This document shows, piece by piece, positions 1-6,164 of a DNA stretch of 21,070 nucleotides. The notes beneath the pieces are model-generated. The model was not told the DNA's origin. It did no database searches and saw only the letters and a program-made list of their open reading frames with translations. The stretch comes from Anaerolineae bacterium (GTDB lineage: Bacteria > Chloroflexota > Anaerolineae > Promineifilales > Promineifilaceae). Each line of letters opens with the position of its first letter. Within the stretch, counting starts at the first letter, position 1. The DNA is taken from assembly GCA_028277515.1 (NCBI GenBank), contig JANQGC010000133.1, forward strand, positions 1-21,070. The letters are read 5' to 3'. The position numbers were made by a program, and so were the translations under genes.

Positions 1-417
1 CGCTGCTTCGGCAGCGGCGTTGGCGGCATCGGCCGCCGCACTGGTGGCCTGTAGTTCCAGGATTCGCGCAGTAGCCGTGGCGCCTGCAGCGGCTACGGCG
101 TCATCAGCGGGTGCTTCCGGTGGTGCTTCTGTTGGCGCTTCTTCCGGGACAGCGGTGGGTTCAGCCGTGTCGGCGGGCGCTTCTTGTGGCACGGCCGTCT
201 CTTCAGCCGGTTCCGGGCTGGACTCCTCGGCTTCAACCGGCTCTTCCTCGTTTCCGGCCTCGGCGCCGATGGATGATTGGGCGCCGGCGGCGTCCTGTGT
301 GAGGCTGATCGCCAGTTCGCTCAGTTCCGCCGGTTCATCCCCGCCGCAGGCAGCCAGAGCTAAGAACAATATACTCAGGGACAAGATGGTTTTTGCTTTG
401 GTTATTTTTTTGATCAT
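1..417 (-). CDS. Ala/Glu/Pro-rich lipoprotein (3' end outside window)
   Basis: The reading frame is open from the ATG at 417 to the left edge of the window (139 codons, no stop seen), so the C-terminal part is missing. The N-terminus is a lipoprotein signal: MIKKITKAKT, then a hydrophobic stretch ending in LALAAC, whose Cys (residue 23) is the expected lipidation site. A low-complexity tether of Glu, Pro, Ala and Thr follows (about residues 28-110), then an Ala-rich stretch (ILELQATSAAADAANAAAEAA) likely to be helical or coiled coil. The start overlaps the stop of the FHA-ABC transporter by ATGA (414-417), which implies one mRNA and translational coupling. It is probably a surface-anchored partner of the transporter, such as an extracytoplasmic accessory or cargo-binding protein, but no functional domain is visible in this part. 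The lipobox and overlap are seen directly; the partner role is inference. Confidence 0.85.
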   Translation of the reverse strand, partial: MIKKITKAKTILSLSILFLALAACGGDEPAELSELAISLTQDAAGAQSSIGAEAGNEEEPVEAEESSPEPAEETAVPQEAPADTAEPTAVPEEAPTEAPPEAPADDAVAAAGATATARILELQATSAAADAANAAAEAA

Positions 418-3400
418 TGGACGGCGTCCTTACGTTTCAATAGGAGCACTATCAAGATGAATAAGATCAGGATGATCACCCCTTGCGCGGCCCAGGTTTG
501 AATGAGCATGGAGCGATAAGCGGCCGAATCCGTCTTATCAACATAGGTCCAGCCGAATCCGGGATAAAATTGGCGGATCAACTCTTCGGCGGGCAAAACG
601 GAGGCCTCGATGGCCACCTGTCGTTGAAGCCCTATCTGCGCCACTTCCGCACGGCGGAGTTCATACGCTTCTCTCTGTGCCTGATAAAGATCCATTTCTG
701 CTTCAAACCGCTGGCGGTCCAGGTCAAATGCTTCGGTCAGGCGGTTCGACTCTTCTTCCCAGGCCAGAAAATCCTCACGCCAATTGGCCATCGCCAACTC
801 ATCCTCCTGATCTTCCGGCTCTTGCGGCCGTGGTGGAAGCACCAATTCTGCCGGCGGCACCGGTTCCGGCGGTGGTTCCTCAACGAATGGCCCCGGGTCC
901 GGCTCGTCAATAACCGGGTTATAAAACTTACCCAATCCCGGATAATCACAGCTTTCCTGGCGCAGGATATTGGTGCCTAAACATTGGCAGTTGGCGTCCT
1001 TTTGTTCCAGTGTCAAAGATTTTTGTGCTGCTTCGTCGAGTTGCGTCCAACAGGCGTCTGCGGCCACATCAGACCCGACCCCGGTGATGCCCATGAAGGC
1101 TTGAAAAGCCCAGCGGGTAGAAATAGGTGCGGTGATCGTCTCCGGCAGGGGAACCAGCGCACCACCAAGCACGATTTGCGGCAGCATCAGCAAGACCACA
1201 ATCAGTGGTGCGGAGTTGGCGTTGGGAGCCAATGCCGAAGCAAAAAGACCGAGCATCATACCGGCAAATGTGGCCAGGGTCAGCGAGATGAACATGAGAA
1301 TGAACTCGGTTGTTCCTCCGGGCATGTCAAAGGCTACGTAATGCACGACCATATAAACCAGGGAAGCATAAACAGCCAGGATGGCGGCCACCCAGATTTT
1401 GGACATGACATAAGGAAAGATGCGCAAGTTTACTAACCTTTCCCGTTTATACACATCCTGTTCTTTCACAATTTCTCGCATCTGGGCCAGACCGCCGACC
1501 ATGACCCCGTAAACGGTGAGCAAGAAGAGGGTGATCATGACGTTGGGCATTGAGCCGTCAACGAAATCAAAAGGATCGCGCCCCAAAACAAGCGCCAGGA
1601 TGACATCCAAAAGGCTGACCAGCGGGGGCGCAGCCAGCATCAAAACTAAGCCGAAGCGGTCGCGGGTTAGAATTTTCAGGTTTCGCGAAGAAAGGATGAG
1701 AAACTGGCGCCAGCTAGAAACCTGCCGACCTTTTTGTGGGCCGACCACGGCCGGGGCGCGGTATTGGCCTGTCGGTGCATGTTCTTTTTCACGCAGTGGC
1801 TCGGCAATATATTTTTCATGGGCGGGGTGGTTCTTAAATCGTGCGCCCCATTCTTCCGGCGAGCCTTTGCTGGGATCGTCTAGAATGCTGTAAATCTCGT
1901 CAAATTCAATATCACGAGCGCGCCGGTCGCGCTCGGAGCGGTACTGGTCAAAATAGGCCAACGCCTCATCAGGTGGGCCAAACCAGGTCAGATAGCCACC
2001 ACGGGCCAAAAAGACGACCTTGTCGGCCAGCATGACGTTTTTAGTAGCATGGGTGATCAGGGTAATGGTGCGCCCTTGGTCGGCCAAACGGCGCATGAGC
2101 TGCATCAAGGAAGTTTCCGTGCCCGGATCGAGGCCGGAGGTTGGTTCGTCGAGATAAAAGAGGCCAGGCTTGGTTAATAATTCAACACCGATGGAGACCC
2201 GTTTTTGCTGGCCACCGCTCAAGCCGCTAATCTGTACATCCCGGCGATGGGCTAGATCCAGGTCCTGCAGTACTTCCTCAATGCGCGCATTTCGTTCTTC
2301 CTTGGTTGTGTCCGGGGGCATGCGCAGTTGGGCCGCGTAGTTGAGTGCCTGCTCAACGGTCAGCTCCATGTGGATGATGTCCCGTTGGGGGACGAAGCCG
2401 ATATCATTGCGAATGGCGTCGAAATTTTCGTAAACGTTCAGTTCGTTGACATAAACATCACCATCTGTGGCCGGACGGTAGCCGGCGATGGCATCGACGA
2501 GGGTGGACTTGCCACCGCCGCTTTGTCCGACGACCACGATAAATTCGCGTGGTTGGAAAACGAGGGAAATATCCTGCAGGATATTAAGATCTTTGCGCAC
2601 CCATTTGTTGAGGCCAAACGCTTCCACGCGCAGGTCACGACTTTCGTCATATTGATCCAGGCGATCTTCGCCCATATCAAAGCGGTGCGGGCCAATTCGT
2701 ATGGCATCTTTGGGTTTCAACCACTGGTCGCCTTCGATGCGCGCCCCGTTGACAAAGGTACCGTTGGAGCTGCGCAGGTCACGCACGCGGTAGCGTTGGC
2801 CAACGCGCTCGACCTGGGCATGATAACGGGAAATGGCCGGCGTATCCAGGACGACGTCATTGCTGGGATCACGGCCGATGGTCAGGACCGTCTTTTCCCC
2901 AAAATGGATCGTCTGCGCCTCGCTGGTGCTTACACTTTCACGTGGGGACAGGTAGGTCATGGTGACCATGCTGCCCGGGTCCAGGCCGCCAATGCGCAAT
3001 TTGTCTTCGTGGCTCAAACGGTGTGATCCGGACACCGGGCGACCTTCATAAAGCACTGGGTTGCCGGCATCCGGCGAAGGCACGATCTGAAATCCGTCGC
3101 CGACCTGCTGTAAGATGGCATGGTGGCGAGACACAATGGGAGACGGGACAACAATATCGTTATCCTCAGCACGGCCGATCGTAAATTCGGGCTTATCCAA
3201 AGTGTAAGTTTTTGGTTCCGCCCCGGCAACGGTGACCTTTAACTCGGCGGGCGCTTGAGCGGCGATATCCAGGAAATCCTCATACATCATCGTTGCGCCA
3301 CCGGGCGGTGGAGTGGGTGATGGTGATGGCGGAGGCGACGGCGGTGCTTGCGGTTCTTCCGGGTCTAAAGTGGGTGGCTCCGGAACTGGTGGGGCAGGAG

Positions 3401-3860
3401 CAATGTCGCTAGAGGAGACCTGGGTTTTTACCTCATCTTCTTCATCGTCTTCCAGGGAGATACCGATGATTTCCTCACTATGGCTCAAATCTTGTTCCAG
3501 CATCGTGGCATCCACCAGGGGACCTTGAACGACGGTTTTTTGCGGTTCGGGGGCAGGTCCCAGCACGCGCAGGTTGACGCTTTGGCCTAAGCGGATCTGG
3601 TCGCCCGGCTGCAAGGTTTTGCGGCCCATCAGGCGGTCACCATTGATGAAGGTGCCATTGGTGCTGTTAAGATCTTCGATGGTATATTGATCTCCCTGGC
3701 CGGTGATCAGCGCATGGCGACTGGAGACGGCCGGCAAGGCGATCACGATATCGACGCTGGGCGCACGGCCGAGCACCATTTCCTTTTTGCTCAATTCAAA
3801 TTCTTTGGGGCTGTCGGGCCCATCTTGTAGAATTAATTTGAATGTATTTTCCGCATCCAC
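414..3860 (-). CDS. Triple-FHA ABC transporter (ATPase + ABC-2 type permease)
   Basis: The protein has 1148 residues. FHA1 (about 10-100) has GR 31-32, SSRH 46-49 and TNG 67-69. FHA2 (about 208-300) has GR 229-230 and SRHH 244-247, but the NG loop is replaced by a GNPVLYEG-type sequence. FHA3 (about 315-395) has GR 329-330, SRYH 344-347 and SNG 365-367. The ABCG-like ATPase follows: Walker A GQSGGGKST 445-453, signature LSGGQQ 547-552, Walker B plus D-loop LFYLDEPTSGLD 567-578, switch His604. An ABC-2 type permease (about 715-1143) has hydrophobic segments near 735-760, 773-792, 820-842, 852-875, 884-905 and 1118-1142. An acidic Pro linker (about 130-190) joins FHA1 and FHA2. Between the last two membrane segments lies an insert of about 200 residues with four Cys (937, 958, 960, 971), a Pro/Glu stretch and a likely coiled coil (about 1025-1090), presumably outside the membrane. 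FHA domains bind phospho-Thr, so regulation by the nearby kinase is likely; M. tuberculosis Rv1747, controlled by PknF, is the precedent. Cargo is unknown. The start is GTG, preceded by GGAAGGG. Confidence 0.93.
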   Translation of the reverse strand: MDAENTFKLILQDGPDSPKEFELSKKEMVLGRAPSVDIVIALPAVSSRHALITGQGDQYTIEDLNSTNGTFINGDRLMGRKTLQPGDQIRLGQSVNLRVLGPAPEPQKTVVQGPLVDATMLEQDLSHSEEIIGISLEDDEEDEVKTQVSSSDIAPAPPVPEPPTLDPEEPQAPPSPPPSPSPTPPPGGATMMYEDFLDIAAQAPAELKVTVAGAEPKTYTLDKPEFTIGRAEDNDIVVPSPIVSRHHAILQQVGDGFQIVPSPDAGNPVLYEGRPVSGSHRLSHEDKLRIGGLDPGSMVTMTYLSPRESVSTSEAQTIHFGEKTVLTIGRDPSNDVVLDTPAISRYHAQVERVGQRYRVRDLRSSNGTFVNGARIEGDQWLKPKDAIRIGPHRFDMGEDRLDQYDESRDLRVEAFGLNKWVRKDLNILQDISLVFQPREFIVVVGQSGGGKSTLVDAIAGYRPATDGDVYVNELNVYENFDAIRNDIGFVPQRDIIHMELTVEQALNYAAQLRMPPDTTKEERNARIEEVLQDLDLAHRRDVQISGLSGGQQKRVSIGVELLTKPGLFYLDEPTSGLDPGTETSLMQLMRRLADQGRTITLITHATKNVMLADKVVFLARGGYLTWFGPPDEALAYFDQYRSERDRRARDIEFDEIYSILDDPSKGSPEEWGARFKNHPAHEKYIAEPLREKEHAPTGQYRAPAVVGPQKGRQVSSWRQFLILSSRNLKILTRDRFGLVLMLAAPPLVSLLDVILALVLGRDPFDFVDGSMPNVMITLFLLTVYGVMVGGLAQMREIVKEQDVYKRERLVNLRIFPYVMSKIWVAAILAVYASLVYMVVHYVAFDMPGGTTEFILMFISLTLATFAGMMLGLFASALAPNANSAPLIVVLLMLPQIVLGGALVPLPETITAPISTRWAFQAFMGITGVGSDVAADACWTQLDEAAQKSLTLEQKDANCQCLGTNILRQESCDYPGLGKFYNPVIDEPDPGPFVEEPPPEPVPPAELVLPPRPQEPEDQEDELAMANWREDFLAWEEESNRLTEAFDLDRQRFEAEMDLYQAQREAYELRRAEVAQIGLQRQVAIEASVLPAEELIRQFYPGFGWTYVDKTDSAAYRSMLIQTWAAQGVIILILFILIVLLLKRKDAVQ

Positions 3861-4135
3861 GCCGTTTTCCCTTCCATTTTTTCGCTATGATTGACAAACT
3901 GTAACATGAAATAGGGGCATTTAAAATCACCCATTTTGAGATGTTATTATTCTACCCAAATTTTATCCGTAATAAAAACTGAGGTTTGACACTGCCCAAC
4001 CTTTTAAGTGTGAGCCGGCGCGGTGGGTAGGTCATGGGTACGGTCACCATCATGCCGCGCCGGCCCACCCCTACCATTGGACGGCCGACCCAGTCGAACC
4101 CTCCGTTTTACACAATTTGTAACCGCACCCACCTA
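3861..4135. other. Intergenic leader of the FHA-ABC gene
   Basis: This 275-bp gap has two parts. The side next to the transporter start (about 3880-4010) is A+T-rich and should hold its promoter. A TAGAAT-like -10 can be read on the minus strand at 3954-3949, but no convincing -35 stands 17 bp upstream. The side next to the lipoprotein stop (about 4011-4090) is G+C-rich and carries the inverted repeat listed separately. No open frame with coding character was seen. Confidence 0.5.
4014..4064. repeat. 10-bp perfect inverted repeat, 31-nt loop
   Basis: The arms GCCGGCGCGG (4014-4023) and CCGCGCCGGC (4055-4064) are exact reverse complements separated by 31 nt. No T-run follows on either strand, so this is not a classical intrinsic terminator. 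It sits about 70 bp beyond the lipoprotein stop (4136) and about 150 bp upstream of the transporter start. It could fold as an mRNA 3' end or leader structure, or be a dispersed palindromic repeat. Confidence 0.6.
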
Positions 4136-4594
4136 TTAACCACCCGGCAGCGCCGGCAGCGGTGGGAGTTCCGGTATTTCAAAGCCTTCGGGCAGCGGGG
4201 GCAGGGCGTCCAGATCGATGTCGTCAATGCCTAAGTCCGGGAACGCGGTCAAAATAGGTAGGACTGTAGCCGCGATGTCGGGATTGGTCAGATCGGGTGT
4301 CGCCTTAATGCCCGGCTGCATCGGCGTTTCATCAGCGGGAACAGTCGAGATGACCAGGGTGGCCGTGGGTGTCTCTGTTGGGGTTGCGGTCGGCGTGTCG
4401 GTGGGAGGAAGTGGTGTTGCGGTGGGTGGTGGATCGGTGGGGGGAACGGCCGTGTCAGTAGGCTGCTCTTGCTGCGCAGGTTCTGCAGAAGTCGGATCCT
4501 CAATGACGAAAGGGGTCGCTTCCGCCTCGTCGCCACCACATCCGGCAAGAATTAATACGATGAGCAAGTAGACGATTGGAACTAATTTCTGCAC
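4136..4594 (-). CDS. Small Thr/Pro-rich lipoprotein
   Basis: The protein has 152 residues. The start is GTG at 4594 with a good Shine-Dalgarno AGGAG at 4608-4604. The N-terminus MQKLVPIVYLLIVLILAGC is a lipoprotein signal with lipobox LAGC (Cys19). After a short acidic stretch comes a Pro/Thr tether (about 40-85) of repeated PPT, TPT and TAT units, typical of wall-spanning or stalk-like tethers in Chloroflexota. The C-terminal part (about 92-152) is acidic and rich in Leu and Pro (LPPLPEGFEIPELPPLPALPGG region), with no recognised fold. It lies between the jelly-roll/PPC gene and the FHA-ABC gene, all on one strand. A structural or sensory surface role in that system is possible, but no function can be assigned from the sequence. 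Confidence 0.85.
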   Translation of the reverse strand: MQKLVPIVYLLIVLILAGCGGDEAEATPFVIEDPTSAEPAQQEQPTDTAVPPTDPPPTATPLPPTDTPTATPTETPTATLVISTVPADETPMQPGIKATPDLTNPDIAATVLPILTAFPDLGIDDIDLDALPPLPEGFEIPELPPLPALPGG

Positions 4595-4795
4595 TTATTT
4601 CTTCTCCTGGCTTTATGTGCTCCGGCTGCAAATGAATGGCTGACCGCCGGAGCTAAATCAAAGTAAGGTGAAACTGAACACCTGGTTCAGAGAATTTCGA
4701 TTTTTTGGTTGATGAGAAACATTATATGCTTTTATAGGACCAAAATCTATAAAGCAGCTAACAGTTACCAAATTAACACTATGACGTTTGTCATG
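4595..4795. promoter_or_regulatory. Leader and candidate promoter of the small lipoprotein gene
   Basis: This gap is A+T-rich. On the minus strand a perfect TATAAT lies at 4726-4721, giving a leader of roughly 120 nt, although the -35 is poor. The leader would contain a stem with arms GCTCCGGC (4619-4626) and GCCGGAGC (4646-4653) around a 19-nt loop, ending about 25 nt before the start codon and about 10 nt upstream of the Shine-Dalgarno sequence. A small ATGAC/GTCAT hairpin (4781-4794) lies just past the stop of the jelly-roll gene, without a T-run. Motifs are seen directly; activity is inferred. Confidence 0.4.
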
Positions 4796-6064
4796 TTATG
4801 GGCCGGTAATTTTCATGGTGTACTCACCATTAACGGGCGTGCTGCCCGCGGAGACCTTAACGATGAGGGGCACATCTTTCTCTAAGTCGCAGGTGACCGA
4901 CTTATCCCCTGAGCCACCAATACCGATCCGGCAATCTCCGGCCGTTGGTCCGTCCACATAAGATGGTGAATCTGTGTCGAAGAACATCATCGCTGCCCAT
5001 TCCGTGTTAGCAGGTAAATTGGTCAGGTGCAGGGTGTGGTTCCCGCTCTTGGTCGGTGTATATGCATAGTAATCGGCGCGGTCGATATTGGAGAGGCTGC
5101 TTTTGCAGGTCGCCCCGGTCTGTACAAAGCCGCGATTTTTATTGTATTCATCTTGCGGGTTTTCGGTCGGCGGGGAGCAGATAGGACCGCTGGCCTTGCC
5201 AAAATTGTGCATGATATTGGGCAGGAACACCGTTCCACTTTGCGGCGGCGGAGCACTTTCAAAACAGGCGATGACGGTGATGTCGTCAAAATAGACCCAT
5301 TCACCAGGCGCGCTGCCATTGGTATTGGTTAAAAAGACAATTGCCAGCGCCTCTCCTTCCATTGCTTGCAATGTATCTTCATCAAGGATTTCAACGAAAC
5401 GTCCCTGCCACTCACCATCAGAGTTATTAATTGTCCAGGTCAAAATTTCATCGTCAAGGAACCCTTCATTGTCTAATGTGAAAATCTTTCCTCCTGCTAT
5501 ATCAGTATCATTGGTGTTAAGAGTTCCAGTTTGATATTCAATGATGGCATAGTTCAAGTCATCAGGCATAAAGAAACCCTGACCAAAACCATCTACTCCT
5601 GGATCAGGGTCGGGATCGTCGGGATCTTCATCTGCATCAATCAAAACGAGAGAATAATTAGGTGAGGTAAACACTTCATCATCAAAATAAACTATTGGCC
5701 ATAGGATTACCCAAGGTTCGGCAATTCCAGTACCGTCACCGAATTCGACGATTTCTAATTCCGTGTTAGCCAGCAGTTGGAAGCAAGCCTCATCGTCTGT
5801 GTCGTTTCTATAGTTGCGTGGGGGAACGGAAAATTGCAAGTTTGCATCCGCCGGGTTGATTGATAGCGCGTCACGGCCGGTGATGGTTTCGGGCAATTTT
5901 TCGGCCGATTGGGGCAGTGCCGGTTTGCCGGCGGCGGGTGCCTCCCTACTCAATACATGAGAACCAGCTACGTCCGGGGTTTCTTGCGCCAGGCTCAGAC
6001 CTGTGACGGTCGCCAATAATACAGCCAGAAGGGCTATCCAACTCAAGGTGCCAAGTTTCTTCAT
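4796..6064 (-). CDS. Exported jelly-roll + PPC-domain protein
   Basis: The protein has 422 residues from the ATG at 6064. I prefer this start over the in-frame GTG at 6082 because AAGGA stands 8 nt before the ATG and the protein then begins with a classical signal peptide (MKKLGTLSW, hydrophobic core, likely cut after SLA, residue 26). A Pro/Ala-rich pro-region (27-65) precedes a beta-rich domain (about 85-270). That domain holds a paired Cys candidate (C94, C267), an acidic DEDPDDPDPDPG stretch that may bind calcium, and a final WVYFDDITV strand typical of MAM/carbohydrate-binding-like jelly rolls. The hydrophobic spacer TVFLPNIMHNF leads to a C-terminal domain (about 296-421) with the DYYAYTPTKSGNHTLHL pattern of bacterial pre-peptidase C-terminal (PPC) domains. 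No catalytic domain is evident; a surface ligand-binding role is likely. The gene lies 100 bp downstream of the kinase and may share its mRNA. Its middle is unusually A+T-rich. Confidence 0.85.
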   Translation of the reverse strand: MKKLGTLSWIALLAVLLATVTGLSLAQETPDVAGSHVLSREAPAAGKPALPQSAEKLPETITGRDALSINPADANLQFSVPPRNYRNDTDDEACFQLLANTELEIVEFGDGTGIAEPWVILWPIVYFDDEVFTSPNYSLVLIDADEDPDDPDPDPGVDGFGQGFFMPDDLNYAIIEYQTGTLNTNDTDIAGGKIFTLDNEGFLDDEILTWTINNSDGEWQGRFVEILDEDTLQAMEGEALAIVFLTNTNGSAPGEWVYFDDITVIACFESAPPPQSGTVFLPNIMHNFGKASGPICSPPTENPQDEYNKNRGFVQTGATCKSSLSNIDRADYYAYTPTKSGNHTLHLTNLPANTEWAAMMFFDTDSPSYVDGPTAGDCRIGIGGSGDKSVTCDLEKDVPLIVKVSAGSTPVNGEYTMKITGP

Positions 6065-6079
6065 CTCATATTTCCTTAT

Positions 6080-6162
6080 CACAAATCAGGCAATTTGGGC
6101 TACGACGTAAAACAATATTTGCTGAAATTGTTCATGTGCACAAATTAGGCAATTTGTGCTAC
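6080..6162. repeat. Duplicated palindromic element between kinase and next gene
   Basis: Two 24-bp copies (6080-6103 and 6139-6162) match at 22 of 24 positions in the same orientation, 59 bp apart. The copy nearer the kinase is a perfect palindrome when the preceding G is included: GCACAAATT (6138-6146), loop AGGC, AATTTGTGC (6151-6159). It starts 5 nt past the kinase stop. The other copy is imperfect and abuts the ribosome-binding site of the jelly-roll gene. No T-run follows, so it resembles a paired operator or a small dispersed palindrome more than a terminator. Confidence 0.65.
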
Positions 6163-6164
6163 TT

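Noticed and set aside
20..460. 146-codon Ser/Ala/Gly-rich open frame on the plus strand
   Set aside because: It is the complement of the Ala/Glu/Pro-rich lipoprotein, whose signal peptide, lipobox and ATGA overlap support the minus strand.
2328..3026. 232-codon open frame on the plus strand
   Set aside because: Antisense to the ATPase and FHA3 parts of the transporter, which are unmistakable; no own ribosome-binding site or motif.
3986..4014. TTGACA on the plus strand as a promoter
   Set aside because: The -10 position reads TGTGAG and no plus-strand gene follows.
6065..6082. GTG at 6082 as the start of the jelly-roll/PPC gene
   Set aside because: It would put the Shine-Dalgarno AAGGA inside the gene and add charged residues before the signal peptide; the ATG at 6064 fits better.
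6138..6162. Hairpin after the kinase stop as an intrinsic terminator
   Set aside because: Stem is A+T-rich and no T-run follows on the minus strand; the near-copy upstream of the next gene also argues for a repeat or operator.
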